NCBI RefSeq assembly: GCF_025460835.1
Contig: NZ_JAMXAY010000010.1
Location: 51,125 to 111,874 of the forward strand
Length of the DNA stretch: 60,750 nt
DNA from: Parapedobacter soli
Lineage (GTDB): Bacteria; Bacteroidota; Bacteroidia; Sphingobacteriales; Sphingobacteriaceae
Reading direction: 5' to 3'
Shown here: positions 24,740 through 34,584 of the stretch, one piece after another
How positions within the stretch are numbered: the stretch's first letter is position 1
Layout of the letters: each line of letters opens with the position of its first letter
Notes under the pieces: generated by a model
What the model was told of the DNA's origin: nothing
Database searches by the model: none
Seen by the model: the letters and a program-made list of their open reading frames with translations, nothing else
Made by a program: the position numbers and the translations under genes

Positions 24740-25930
24740 TTACGACTCATCGCTGTATACATATCGTATCTCTTCACGGAGATTATACCGTGAGGCCATC
24801 ACTTCGCCGTAAGCACCGGCCGTACGAATAGCAATCAAGTCGCCGCGTTGTGTTTTCGGCAGCGGTACTTCTTTGCCAAAACAATCTGTGCTCTCACAGA
24901 TTGGCCCTACCACGTCGTAATGCAGCGGTGGTTCATCAGTATTATCATTGTCGGCAGCAGCAGCGGTGAGGTTCTCAATCCGGTGGTAAGCTTGGTATAG
25001 CGCCGGCCGCATCAATTCTGTCATTCCTGCATCGATGATCAGGAAATTCTTCTTGATGCCATTTTTTACATATAAGACTCGTGAAACCAGACTGCCGCAT
25101 TGCGATACCAATGCCCTGCCCAGTTCGAAATGGACCTCTTGGCCCGGTTTACGTTCCAAGAATTCACCAAAGACCGAAAAGTAAGCCCTGAAATCAGGGA
25201 TAGGGTATGCATCCGGCTCATGGTAGTCTACGCCCAGCCCCCCTCCTACGTTTAGTATACGCAGCCGGAATCCCCGCTCATCAAACCAGTTATTAAGTTC
25301 GTTCACTTTCACGCAAAGACTTTTGAATACATTCAAGTCCGTAATCTGGGATCCCACGTGGAAATGTATACCCACCAATTCGATGTGCCGGCACTTCCGC
25401 AATGTTTCAACGGCTTCCGGCAGGTCCCACTGGGCAATACCAAACTTGTTCTCGTCCAGTCCTGTTGTGATATATTGATGGGTATGGGCGTCGACATTGG
25501 GGTTGATGCGGAGTGCTACGCGGGCTATTTTCCCTAGTCCGGCAGCCAACCCATCGATAACCTGAAGCTCCTGGATCGATTCGACGTTAAAAGCAAAAAT
25601 GTCCTCGTTGAGTGCGTAAGTGATTTCTTTGTCTGATTTGCCCACACCTGCAAATACGATTTTGCCGGGATCGAACCTGGTTTCCACAGCCCGCCGCACC
25701 TCGTTGCCACTCACACAGTCCGCACCGAATCCAAGATCCCGTATCCGTTCCAAAAGACGATTGTTGAAATTGGCCTTCAAGGCATAGTGCACATGGAAAC
25801 CCAGCGTATCGGCAGCCTCGAGGGCCGAGGTCAACGTCTGTTCCAACAGTGCTATATCGTAATAATAAAACGGGGTTTCCTGTTTAGCAAATGCATTAAT
25901 ACGACTGCGATCAAACATCATACCGGTCAT
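24740..25930 (-). CDS. lysA: Diaminopimelate decarboxylase
   Basis: 396 residues (in-frame ATG codons at 25921 and 25918 are possible alternatives). The PLP-dependent alanine-racemase fold enzyme makes L-lysine from meso-diaminopimelate. The PLP Lys is in HYALKANFN (Lys52), followed by GIHFHVGSQI, NVGGGLGVDYHEP, and GPICESTDCFGKEV, which carries the catalytic Cys of the partner subunit. It follows lysC by 12 bp, so the last and first steps of the lysine pathway are on one transcript. Confidence 0.95.
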   Translation of the reverse strand: MTGMMFDRSRINAFAKQETPFYYYDIALLEQTLTSALEAADTLGFHVHYALKANFNNRLLERIRDLGFGADCVSGNEVRRAVETRFDPGKIVFAGVGKSDKEITYALNEDIFAFNVESIQELQVIDGLAAGLGKIARVALRINPNVDAHTHQYITTGLDENKFGIAQWDLPEAVETLRKCRHIELVGIHFHVGSQITDLNVFKSLCVKVNELNNWFDERGFRLRILNVGGGLGVDYHEPDAYPIPDFRAYFSVFGEFLERKPGQEVHFELGRALVSQCGSLVSRVLYVKNGIKKNFLIIDAGMTELMRPALYQAYHRIENLTAAAADNDNTDEPPLHYDVVGPICESTDCFGKEVPLPKTQRGDLIAIRTAGAYGEVMASRYNLREEIRYVYSDES

Positions 25931-25942
25931 TTACTTGTTTAA

Positions 25943-27256
25943 TTAGAAGAGCCTATTATGCAGTGAACGAAGAGATTCCACTTTGTATTCCGTTTGCAAC
26001 AACAAGGAGATGTTATAATCGCTCCCGCCATACGAAATCATGCGTATGGGGATGTGTTTCACGGCATCCAATACACGCGATGCATAGCCGTGCGTATCCA
26101 GCCCGAAATCACCCACCACGCAAATGATGGTCTGGTCGCGATCGATGTCAACCGTACCGAAGTCGAGGAGCTCCTGTTCGATTTCCTTTAAGTATTTGGT
26201 GTCGTCTATGGTCAGCGATACAGCCACCTCTGATGTGGTAATCATATCTATCGGCGTCTTGTAGCGTTCGAAAATCTCAAACACCCGCCGTAGAAAGCCA
26301 TAGGCCAGCAACATCCGCGACGAGTGGATACGGATAGCCGTAATACCATCTTTTGCGGCGATAGACCGTACCACCCCTTTCGCTGCACCGTCTTTACTGA
26401 TCAGTGTACCCGGCGCATTAGGCGCCATGGTATTGAGCAATCGTACCGGCACATTAAAACGCTGCGCCGGGAAAACGCTATGCGGGTGCAATATCTTCGC
26501 GCCAAAATAAGCGAGCTCCGCAGCCTCATTGAAGCTAAGGTGTGCAATCGGCTCCGTACCTTTCACGATCCGGGGATCATTGTTATGCATCCCATCGATA
26601 TCCGTCCATATCTGTATCTCATCAGCACCTATCGCCGAACCGATCAGCGATGCAGTATAGTCGCTCCCACCGCGCCTCAGGTTATCGATTTCACCGAATG
26701 CATTCCTGCATATATACCCTTGGGTTATAAAGAAGTTATGGTCGCTCGACTGAAGCAGTAATTCATTCAGGTGTTCACGTATAAAATCGATTTTTGGCTC
26801 GTTGTCTTCGTCGATTTTCATGAAATCGAGTGCCGGCAACAGCTTCGATCGGATACCCAGTTCGGTCAGGTGGAAATGGAATAATGTCGTAGAAATCAAT
26901 TCCCCCTGTGCGAGGGCTATTTTCTCTTCCAACGGTGTGAACAACTGATTTGAGAAAGACCTAATTAAGTTGAAATGGTAATCAATCAAGTCTTGGCCGT
27001 TCTGGCGACCTTCGTCCGTTGTGAACAGTTCCGATATCAGCTTCTGGTAGCTTTCGTATAGCGCGTCAATAAGGTCCGATGCTTTTTTCTTCTCACCCGC
27101 CATATAGGCTTGTGATATTTCGACCAGCGCATTCGTTGTGCCCGCTACGGCCGATAGAACGATGATTTGGCGCTCTTGCGGACGGATGATGTCCAGCAAG
27201 CCTTTAATGCGATCTGCACTTCCGACGGAAGTTCCTCCGAATTTTAATACTTTCAT
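25943..27256 (-). CDS. lysC: Aspartate kinase
   Basis: 437 residues, monofunctional (no homoserine dehydrogenase fusion). It phosphorylates aspartate as the first step to lysine, threonine and methionine. The N-terminal KFGGTSVGSADRI, the RGGSDYTASLIGSA motif and WTDIDGMHNNDPR define the kinase domain; two ACT domains follow from about residue 305 (TSEVAVSLTIDD), the usual place for feedback inhibition by lysine. It lies 61 bp downstream of serA and 12 bp upstream of lysA, suggesting a serC-serA-lysC-lysA transcript. Confidence 0.95.
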   Translation of the reverse strand: MKVLKFGGTSVGSADRIKGLLDIIRPQERQIIVLSAVAGTTNALVEISQAYMAGEKKKASDLIDALYESYQKLISELFTTDEGRQNGQDLIDYHFNLIRSFSNQLFTPLEEKIALAQGELISTTLFHFHLTELGIRSKLLPALDFMKIDEDNEPKIDFIREHLNELLLQSSDHNFFITQGYICRNAFGEIDNLRRGGSDYTASLIGSAIGADEIQIWTDIDGMHNNDPRIVKGTEPIAHLSFNEAAELAYFGAKILHPHSVFPAQRFNVPVRLLNTMAPNAPGTLISKDGAAKGVVRSIAAKDGITAIRIHSSRMLLAYGFLRRVFEIFERYKTPIDMITTSEVAVSLTIDDTKYLKEIEQELLDFGTVDIDRDQTIICVVGDFGLDTHGYASRVLDAVKHIPIRMISYGGSDYNISLLLQTEYKVESLRSLHNRLF

Positions 27257-27317
27257 CGATGTGTTATTATTCGAATTACGCAGGTCCGTATCCGAATACC
27301 GTATCTATACGTTTAAC

Positions 27318-28265
27318 TTATTTTTTGAGGTGCTCGATAATCAACCCTGCCAACTCCTCTCCAATCCGTTCCTGTGCTTCGCCCGTTGCCGCACCGATAT
27401 GCGGTGTAAGCGAAACCCGCGGATGGGTAAGCAACTCCTTACGTGGGGTGGGCTCATTGTCGTACACATCCAGGCCGGCGAAAGCCACCTTGCCACTATC
27501 TAACGCCTCGATGAGCGCAAGCTCGTCAATCACCCCGCCCCGCGACGCATTCACCAACCCGACCCCGGTTTTCAACAATTCAAATTCTGCCTTTCCGATA
27601 ATCGGCTTATCCGTAAAAGGCACATGGAGCGAAATGAAGTCGGCTTGCCGGAATAACGCTTCGATTTCGACTTGACGAATCGGTACATCAACCGTGATTC
27701 CCCCCGAAAGCTCCACGGGAAGGCTTTTGGGTGCTTCAAACAAATCGCTTACAATCACGTCCATCCCTAAACCGATGCCTACTTTTGCTGTAGCCCGGCC
27801 TATACGGCCTATGCCGACAATACCGAGCGTCTTGCCACGCAGCTCAACACCTTTTGCATAAGCCTTCTTCAGGCCGGCGAAATTAGTGTCGCCTTCCACA
27901 GGCATTTTCCGCTGCGAGTCGTAAAGAAAGCGTACCCCGCTCAACAGATGGGCAAATACCAGCTCAGCAACCGACAGGGATGATGCAGCAGGTGTATTCA
28001 CAACCGCGATTCCTTTTGAACGGGCGTACTCAACATCGATGTTATCCATCCCTACCCCACCCCTACCGATCAGTTTCAAGTTGGGGCATACGTCAATGAG
28101 CTCCTTGCGTACTTTTGTGGCGCTGCGCACCGTAATGGCATCGTATGCCGGCAGCTTTTCCGCAAGCTCTGCTTGGGGTATGTGCGTTGTATCTACTGTA
28201 AATCCCGCGTCTTCTAGCAGTTGTTTTCCTAAAGGGTCTATACCGTCATTTGCTAATATCTTCAT
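27318..28265 (-). CDS. serA: D-3-phosphoglycerate dehydrogenase (short form)
   Basis: 315 residues, the short form without the C-terminal ACT regulatory domain. It oxidises 3-phosphoglycerate to 3-phosphohydroxypyruvate in serine synthesis. Motifs are IGRGGVGMDNIDVEYARSKG, the Rossmann GIVGIGRIGRATAKVG, the catalytic Arg in LVNASRGGVIDE and the His in SLTPHIGAATGEAQERIG. Absence of ACT implies no allosteric control by serine through that domain. It starts 15 bp after serC. Confidence 0.93.
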   Translation of the reverse strand: MKILANDGIDPLGKQLLEDAGFTVDTTHIPQAELAEKLPAYDAITVRSATKVRKELIDVCPNLKLIGRGGVGMDNIDVEYARSKGIAVVNTPAASSLSVAELVFAHLLSGVRFLYDSQRKMPVEGDTNFAGLKKAYAKGVELRGKTLGIVGIGRIGRATAKVGIGLGMDVIVSDLFEAPKSLPVELSGGITVDVPIRQVEIEALFRQADFISLHVPFTDKPIIGKAEFELLKTGVGLVNASRGGVIDELALIEALDSGKVAFAGLDVYDNEPTPRKELLTHPRVSLTPHIGAATGEAQERIGEELAGLIIEHLKK

Positions 28266-28280
28266 GTCTTATCGTCGATG

Positions 28281-29348
28281 TTACTTGTTTTTCTCTTCAA
28301 ATTCCTGCATGGTGTCTACCAATGCATTGACTCCCGTAATACTCAGCGCGTTGTAAATCGATGCGCGGAAGCCCCCCACACTACGGTGCCCTTTCAGGCC
28401 GACCAAACCACGCTCCTTCGCCAATTCGAGGAATGCAGCCTCATGTGCCTTGTCTTCGGTTACAAACGTCACGTTCATCCTTGAACGGTCTTCCACCTGC
28501 GCAGTGCCTTTGAACAAGGTATTCCGGTCGATTTCGTCATAAAGCGTACGTGCCTTGATGATGTTCTCCTGCTCAATCACAGACACCCCGCCTTTATTCT
28601 TCAACCACCGGAGGTTGAGCATGGCCACGTAGATAGCGAACACCGGCGGCGTATGGTACATAGACCGTGCGTTGATGTGCGATTGGTAATCGAAAATAGT
28701 TGGCATTGTCCGGCCTGTTTTCCCCAGCAACTCCTCCTTCACGATGACAGCGGCCGCACCTGCCGGTCCAACATTCTTCTGCAAGCCTGCATAGATCAGG
28801 CCATAATCAGCTACATTGATTTTACGGCTCAAAATATCGGACGACATATCAGATACCAGTGGGATGCTGGTTTTCGGAGCCTCGAAGATTTCAGTCCCGA
28901 AAATCGTGTTGTTGCTGGTATAGTGCAGATACGCTGCATCGGCAGGCACCTCATAGCTCTTCGGCACATAGCTGTAGTTCTTATCGGCCGAAGAGGCCAC
29001 TACGACCACCTCACCAAATTTCTTCGCCTCCTTGATCGCTTTGCTCGACCACGTGCCCGTGTCGAGGTAGGCAGCCTTACCACCCTCAGGTAGCAGGTTC
29101 ATAGGCACCAACGGAAATTGCGTGCTGGCACCTCCCTGTATGAAAATGACGGCGTATCCTTGTGGTACCGAGAGCAGTTCGCGCATTAGTTGCTCAGCTT
29201 CGGTCATCACAGCCTCGAACTCTTTGCTCCGATGCGAAATTTCCAAGATAGACAATCCGGTATCATTGAAATTCAATACAGCCTGGGATGCTTCCTGGAA
29301 AACTTCTTGGGGCAATATACATGGCCCCGCTCCAAAATTATGCTTCAT
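28281..29348 (-). CDS. serC: Phosphoserine aminotransferase
   Basis: 355 residues. A class V PLP aminotransferase that makes phosphoserine from phosphohydroxypyruvate and glutamate. Start FGAGPCILPQEV, FIQGGASTQF, and the PLP Lys in IYAGLQKNVGPAG are typical; the C-terminus has GLKGHRSVGGFRASIYNA. It is the first gene of the leftward serC-serA-lysC-lysA run, with a -7 element at 29387-29394 and a dyad at 29404-29431. Confidence 0.96.
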   Translation of the reverse strand: MKHNFGAGPCILPQEVFQEASQAVLNFNDTGLSILEISHRSKEFEAVMTEAEQLMRELLSVPQGYAVIFIQGGASTQFPLVPMNLLPEGGKAAYLDTGTWSSKAIKEAKKFGEVVVVASSADKNYSYVPKSYEVPADAAYLHYTSNNTIFGTEIFEAPKTSIPLVSDMSSDILSRKINVADYGLIYAGLQKNVGPAGAAAVIVKEELLGKTGRTMPTIFDYQSHINARSMYHTPPVFAIYVAMLNLRWLKNKGGVSVIEQENIIKARTLYDEIDRNTLFKGTAQVEDRSRMNVTFVTEDKAHEAAFLELAKERGLVGLKGHRSVGGFRASIYNALSITGVNALVDTMQEFEEKNK

Positions 29349-29386
29349 GTTATTTTATCTGAGAGGTATATCCTTTTAATTTGCCG

Positions 29387-29431
29387 CAAAAATAAGAATT
29401 ATTTATTGAAATTCATTCAATAATTTCAATA
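29387..29431 (-). promoter_or_regulatory. serC promoter with dyad over the -33 region
   Basis: The minus strand reads TATTTTTG at 29394-29387, a full -7 match 38 bases before the serC start. A perfect dyad TATTGAAAT-N10-ATTTCAATA (29404-29431) spans the place where the -33 element should be. A protein bound there would compete with RNA polymerase, so an amino-acid-responsive repressor is possible. Confidence 0.5.
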
Positions 29432-29630
29432 ATCCATTGCGAATAATTCAAACACGCGGACCGCCATTGTACCAGCAACAATGTTTTTCAGGCTGCCGTT
29501 AAATGCCCTGCATCCGGCAGGGTGGCAACTTTGCGGTGCAGGTCACCCGCGACAGGCGTGTGTGTTGCGGCAATCGGCCTACCCCATGCGCCGGTTGCGC
29601 AGCGGCGTGGGCACTTTAAACAGGTTGGCA

Positions 29631-30998
29631 CTATTCAATCCCGTATTTTTCCATCTTATTATACAACGTTTTGCGGTCGATATTAAGCATCTGCGCGGCC
29701 TTGCTCTTGTTATATTTGGCTTTCTGCAACACATCTATGATCAACTTCCGTTCGTGTGCTTCGCTATGGAGCCGCAAGTCGGGGTTATCTGCCGAAGGAG
29801 CCACCGCGGTATTTTCTATGGGCTTCCTTATGGCCAGTACCATTTCTTCGGGCAAAGCCGATGACTCTGCACGCTTACCGGGGGTGAGCAACACCATCCG
29901 CTTGATTACATTCTTCAGCTCCCGTAAGTTGCCCGGCCAATCATACGCATCGAAAATATCGGTCACTTCGCCGGCCAGTTCCTCCACATTCCGGCCCAGC
30001 TCTTCGTTGGCGTTAGCAACGAAGAAGTCGACAAACTGCTGGAAATCCCCGCGCCGGTCGCGGAGCGCCGGCACGATGATTTCAAACTCATTGATCCGGT
30101 GATAAAGGTCTTCCCTGAATTTCCCCGAGCCCAACAAGTCCTCGTTGGTCGCGGCGATAACCCGAACATCTACATTGACGGTCTTGTTGGCACCCACGGG
30201 TTGTATCACCTGCTCCTGCAGGGCACGCAGTAGCTTCACCTGTACGTCGTACGAGAGATTACCAATCTCGTCAAGGAACAGTGTACCGCCCGAGGCTTCT
30301 TCGAATTGGCCGACCTTATCGTTCAACGCGCCGGTAAACGATCCCTTTACATGCCCGAAAAGTTCGCTGGAGGCCAGCTCCTTAGACAGTGTACCGCAGT
30401 CGATGGAGACAAACGGCTTGTCGGCACGCTTACTCTTCCGATGGATCGCCCGGGCCACATATTCCTTGCCGGTACCGCTTTCCCCACGTATCAGCACAGA
30501 CATGTCGGTGGGCGCTACAAGCGCAATATACTCGTGGAGTTTACGTGCAGCACTGCTGGTACCCTCCACAAAATCGGGAGTGACAGCTGCCGAGCTGGCC
30601 TTGCGGGAAGGCGAGGTTGTTTTTGCCTTATCTGCCGACTTCCCTTCCAGGGCTTCATTCACTACCATCAGCAGCTCGTCGGGGTTAACGGGTTTGGTGA
30701 TGTAGTCAAACACCCCCTGCCGTATTGCATTCACTGCCGTACGGACATCGTTGAAACTAGTCATAATCACCGAAGGGACTACCTTTCCCCGGGCATGAAG
30801 CGCTTCCAACACGTCTAAACCAATACCGTCACCCAGTCGATAATCGAGCAGTATCAGTTGGAACTCATGTGCTTTGAGTGCTTCGACACCACCTTTTACA
30901 CTGTATTTGACTACAACGTCAAATCCTTTTTTCTTCAAAAAGTTTTCGAGTATGGTAGCAAAGGTAGTGTCGTCTTCTACCAAAAGGATATTGGCCAT
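29631..30998 (-). CDS. NtrC-type sigma54 response regulator
   Basis: 455 residues. Domains: receiver at 1-120 with phosphoacceptor Asp52 (LILLDYRLGDG); AAA+ sigma54-activating domain at about 145-385 (Walker A GESGTGKEYVARA, Walker [13 protein letters not shown], loop GSFTGA in place of the usual GAFTGA); and a Fis-type helix-turn-helix at the C-terminus (KSKAAQMLNIDRKTLYNKMEKYG). Phosphorylation should turn on sigma54 promoters. No histidine kinase is nearby, so it is an orphan. It follows isocitrate dehydrogenase by 36 bp and could be expressed with it. The Ala-to-Ser change in the loop keeps the Phe that contacts sigma54. Confidence 0.94.
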   Translation of the reverse strand: MANILLVEDDTTFATILENFLKKKGFDVVVKYSVKGGVEALKAHEFQLILLDYRLGDGIGLDVLEALHARGKVVPSVIMTSFNDVRTAVNAIRQGVFDYITKPVNPDELLMVVNEALEGKSADKAKTTSPSRKASSAAVTPDFVEGTSSAARKLHEYIALVAPTDMSVLIRGESGTGKEYVARAIHRKSKRADKPFVSIDCGTLSKELASSELFGHVKGSFTGALNDKVGQFEEASGGTLFLDEIGNLSYDVQVKLLRALQEQVIQPVGANKTVNVDVRVIAATNEDLLGSGKFREDLYHRINEFEIIVPALRDRRGDFQQFVDFFVANANEELGRNVEELAGEVTDIFDAYDWPGNLRELKNVIKRMVLLTPGKRAESSALPEEMVLAIRKPIENTAVAPSADNPDLRLHSEAHERKLIIDVLQKAKYNKSKAAQMLNIDRKTLYNKMEKYGIE

Positions 30999-31034
30999 GG
31001 AATAACCGAATTAAAAGTGTTCCGTATCTGTTGT

Positions 31035-32324
31035 TTATATCGAACGGTCAAAACCCGATTTTATTTTATCGATGATTGCCGATGCAAATTCACTTGTTTT
31101 CAATAATTTTCCATCGGTCATCTGATTAAAAAAATCAACAGTTACCGTTTTATCCAAAATCGTCTGCCGTAGTGCTTCTACAATCTGTTCCGCGGCTTCT
31201 GTCCATCCGATGTATTCGAAAAGCATCACTCCGCTTAAGATCACTGACGAAGGGTTCATGCTATCGGTATCGGCAAAGCGTGGCGCTGTACCGTGCGTTG
31301 CTTCAAAAACGGCATGCCCTGTCATATAATTTATATTGGCGCCCGGCGCTATACCGATGCCGCCCACGATCGCAGCCAAAGCGTCTGATATGTAATCCCC
31401 GTTCAGGTTCAAGGTGGCAATAACTGCATAATCCTTAGGATTCAATAATATTTGCTGCAGGAAATTATCAGCAATCACGTCTTTGACGATGATTTTACCG
31501 CCCGCCTGCGCAGCAGCCATTTCATCATTTGCCGCTTGCTCGCCATCGGTGACCTTCGTCCGTTCCCACTGTTGCCATGTATAGGTTGCGGCACTGAACT
31601 CTGTTTCCGCCACATCATACCCCCAACTTTTGAATGCGCCTTCGGTATACTTCATGATGTTGCCCTTATGTACCAGAGTTACCGAGGGCAAGCCATGCCG
31701 GATGGCGTGCTCGATCGCTGCCCTTACCAACCGTTTTGAGCCGTGCTCGGATACGGTTTTAATACCGATGGCGGTATCGTCGGTGAAATCAAAGTCAACA
31801 GCCATGTCACGTCCAAGAAACTCCTTCACGCGCTGCCCTTCGGCAGACCGGGCCGGAAATTCGATTCCCGTATAAATATCCTCCGTATTTTCCCTGAAGA
31901 TTACCATGTCTACCCACTCCGGATGTTTCACGGGCGACGGCACCCCCTCAAACCAACGGGTAGGTCGTTGGCACACGTACAAGTCGAGTGCCTTGCGTAT
32001 GGCCACATTGAGCGAGCGTATGCCACCTCCTATCGGTGTGGTGAGCGGCCCTTTTATGCCTACCAGGTATTCCCTGAACGCGTCCAGCGTTTCCGTGGGC
32101 AACCACTCTCCCGTTTGGTGAAATGCCTTTTCGCCAGCCAGTACTTCTTTCCAGTCTACCTTGCGCTTGCCGTTATACGCCGTCTCGACCGCAGCATCGA
32201 ACACCCTGACCGATGCACGCCAGATATCGGGCCCGATCCCGTCTCCGATAATGAACGGGATAACTACCCGGTCCGGAACGGCGAGTGTTCCATCGCCCAA
32301 CTTTGTGATGTGGGTTGTTGCCAT
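31035..32324 (-). CDS. icd: Isocitrate dehydrogenase, NADP type
   Basis: 429 residues, the length of bacterial NADP-dependent Icd (416 in E. coli). It converts isocitrate to 2-oxoglutarate in the TCA cycle. Visible motifs: [12 protein letters not shown] near the start, [24 protein letters not shown] (the Ser and Arg residues that bind isocitrate), [16 protein letters not shown], and [18 protein letters not shown]. The gene begins 3 bp after the antiporter gene, so translation is likely coupled. Confidence 0.95.
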   Translation of the reverse strand: MATTHITKLGDGTLAVPDRVVIPFIIGDGIGPDIWRASVRVFDAAVETAYNGKRKVDWKEVLAGEKAFHQTGEWLPTETLDAFREYLVGIKGPLTTPIGGGIRSLNVAIRKALDLYVCQRPTRWFEGVPSPVKHPEWVDMVIFRENTEDIYTGIEFPARSAEGQRVKEFLGRDMAVDFDFTDDTAIGIKTVSEHGSKRLVRAAIEHAIRHGLPSVTLVHKGNIMKYTEGAFKSWGYDVAETEFSAATYTWQQWERTKVTDGEQAANDEMAAAQAGGKIIVKDVIADNFLQQILLNPKDYAVIATLNLNGDYISDALAAIVGGIGIAPGANINYMTGHAVFEATHGTAPRFADTDSMNPSSVILSGVMLFEYIGWTEAAEQIVEALRQTILDKTVTVDFFNQMTDGKLLKTSEFASAIIDKIKSGFDRSI

Positions 32325-32327
32325 AAA

Positions 32328-34469
32328 TCAATCGTCTTGTCTGTCTTTCGTAAATATGTTGCCTATCCCCCGGCCAATACGGCGCAATATGGGTGCCGTA
32401 GTCACATCTTCATACTCGTCCAACGAGTGTAACGCACGCCGGCTCGGGAATACCAGTACCCGGTTGTGCTCCGCATAAATCTTTCCGATTTTTTTGGGCA
32501 TACCATCAAACGAGTGGCGGTACGATACTTCGCCTTGCCTGGCTGACACGAATACCACAAGGTCGTTATCCTTCACCAAATCGCGTAGGGTCGCCAAGTC
32601 ATCCCATTCGTTGTGTTCGGTGAAAAGTGCACGTGTACTGCTCTTATTTTTCTCCATATAGGCCGAAATCGCATCTTTCGTCCTTTTATTACAAACATAG
32701 CATACCGGAACGGTCAACTCCTGCGACAAACGAAGCACCTTGCTCATGCAGAAGTCGAAGCCCAGCTCAGACTCGGCCAGTGGGGGATAGAAAACCACGA
32801 TGCGCTTTTGCAGAACCAGGGGCTTATCCACATGGCACATAAACAGGTTCGCATCGGTTTGGTTCAAGATGCTCTCAGTCTTTTCCCCCACCATTTTCTC
32901 GATGATCCCCGGGCGGCTCGGCCACCCCAGGAGGATAGCATCGGCTCCGACTTCCCGTGCAGCGCGGCTTATTCCGCTGGCAATGTTGTAGTCGATGGTG
33001 GCAATCATGTTTACCTCAGTTTCACTGCCCGACGCATATTTAGCGGTCGAATCCAGGTTTTTGCGTGCGCGTTTCAGGTTTTCTTCGGCCTGCTCGTTAT
33101 TCGGCACCACCGTTACCACAGTAATGGGGTGGGGCGACTGCTTGCTTTTCATCAACGTTGCGAAATCGAGTAACGACTCCATGTTGTTGAGGTTGGCAAT
33201 GGGTAGCATGAGCTGTTCTTCGCGGGCAATATTCTTTTCGCTGCTGGGCATCGCGTCTTGCTCACCCGCCAGCACCACCTTCTTCGAAGCCGCCTCGGTG
33301 GCTATCGTGGCTACAATACAGGTTACGAGGATCAGTACGATGGTGCCGTTGAGTACATTTTCGTCGATTACCTGATAGCGGTAACCCACCATGATCACTG
33401 CCAGCGTTGCTGCGGCGTGCGCACCGCTGAGGCCGAAGATGACCTGCCGCTGCGCTGGCGAGTAGCCATATATCAGCTGCGTGAACCATGCTGCTACCCA
33501 CTTGCTGAAAATCGCTATCACCGTTAGCGTGCCGGCGATGATCAGTGCCGTAGGACCTTTGAGCAGCACGCTTACGTCCACGATCATCCCCACGCTGATT
33601 AGGAAGAAAGGTATAAAAATCGCATTCCCGATAAATTCTATCCGGTTCATCAGCGCCGAAGAGTGGGGGATCAGCTTATTAAGCGCCAAACCGGCTACGA
33701 ACGCACCGATGATATGCTCCAAACCGGCGAGCTCGGCGAGAAAGGCAGCAAAGAAAACAACGGTAAGCACAAAAATATAATGGGCCGTCTTCTCTCCCTC
33801 TACTTTTTGGAAAAACCATTTGGCAATCCGCGGCACCACGCCCAGCATGATCGACAGAAAAATGGCAAACGAGATACCCAGTGTCACCCAGAACTCCTGG
33901 TTTAGCTGCCCTTGAGATGCCCCGATAATTACCGCCAGAATAATCAATACGGCCGTGTCGGTGAGGATGGTCCCCCCTACGGTCACCGCCACCGCTTCAT
34001 TCTTGGATATCCCGTAACTGTTTACCACCGGGTAGGCTACCAGCGTGTGCGTGGCAAACATACTGGATATCATAGCACTGGCCAACACATCGTAGCCGAG
34101 GACATAGTAGCATACCGGGTAGCCGATAAGGATGGGGATAGCAAACGTAAGGAAACCAAACACGACACTCTTATGCCTGGTCTTCCGGAATTCGTTCATG
34201 TCAAGTTCCAACCCGGCAATGAACATGATATATAATAAACCAATAGTGGAAAAAAGATCCACTGCGGAGCTCTTTTCCAGCAGGTTCAATCCGTGCGGCC
34301 CTACAATCACACCTGATAGTATGAGGCCGATGATTCCGGGGATCTTGATCCGGCGCAGCAAAATCGGTGACAGCAGGATGATGAAGAGGACAAGCGCGAA
34401 GATGAGTACAGGGTTACTTAGCGGTATGTCGAAAGCATGGGTCAGCCTGTCCGATATGTTTCCAGCCAT
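32328..34469 (-). CDS. CPA2-type cation:proton antiporter with cytoplasmic UspA-like domain
   Basis: 713 residues. About 12-13 membrane helices fill residues 15-400; family features are GLILSGVIVGPHGLNLL, YIMFIAGLELDMNEF and EHIIGAFVAGLALNKLIP, as in Kef/NapA-type Na+ or K+/H+ exchangers. The region from about 435 to 690 is soluble and resembles one or two universal stress protein domains (PHPITVVTVVPNN, ADAILLGWPSRPGI), a common arrangement in Bacteroidota. It lies in the inner membrane and exports monovalent cations in exchange for protons; ion preference cannot be told. A -7 element lies at 34516-34523. It is the first gene of a leftward antiporter-icd-regulator unit. Confidence 0.9.
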   Translation of the reverse strand: MAGNISDRLTHAFDIPLSNPVLIFALVLFIILLSPILLRRIKIPGIIGLILSGVIVGPHGLNLLEKSSAVDLFSTIGLLYIMFIAGLELDMNEFRKTRHKSVVFGFLTFAIPILIGYPVCYYVLGYDVLASAMISSMFATHTLVAYPVVNSYGISKNEAVAVTVGGTILTDTAVLIILAVIIGASQGQLNQEFWVTLGISFAIFLSIMLGVVPRIAKWFFQKVEGEKTAHYIFVLTVVFFAAFLAELAGLEHIIGAFVAGLALNKLIPHSSALMNRIEFIGNAIFIPFFLISVGMIVDVSVLLKGPTALIIAGTLTVIAIFSKWVAAWFTQLIYGYSPAQRQVIFGLSGAHAAATLAVIMVGYRYQVIDENVLNGTIVLILVTCIVATIATEAASKKVVLAGEQDAMPSSEKNIAREEQLMLPIANLNNMESLLDFATLMKSKQSPHPITVVTVVPNNEQAEENLKRARKNLDSTAKYASGSETEVNMIATIDYNIASGISRAAREVGADAILLGWPSRPGIIEKMVGEKTESILNQTDANLFMCHVDKPLVLQKRIVVFYPPLAESELGFDFCMSKVLRLSQELTVPVCYVCNKRTKDAISAYMEKNKSSTRALFTEHNEWDDLATLRDLVKDNDLVVFVSARQGEVSYRHSFDGMPKKIGKIYAEHNRVLVFPSRRALHSLDEYEDVTTAPILRRIGRGIGNIFTKDRQDD

Positions 34470-34515
34470 AAGGTGATATTAGGGTGTGCGTTTCTTTCGT
34501 ATATTCAAACAGCGT

Positions 34516-34523
34516 CAAACTTA
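34516..34523 (-). promoter_or_regulatory. -7 element of the antiporter-icd unit
   Basis: The minus strand reads TAAGTTTG at 34523-34516 (TAnnTTTG), 46 bases before the start of the antiporter gene. Confidence 0.5.
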
Positions 34524-34584
34524 GATAAAGTTGATTCGAAATACAAGAAATACAAGCTAAAATTGCCTCGGGCACCAGCAGTTT

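Noticed and set aside
32613-33173. 186-codon open frame antisense to the antiporter gene, and similar long antisense frames over fmt (35771-36508) and icd.
   Set aside because: They are shadows of strongly conserved genes, have no family similarity or start signals, and arise from GC-rich codon use.
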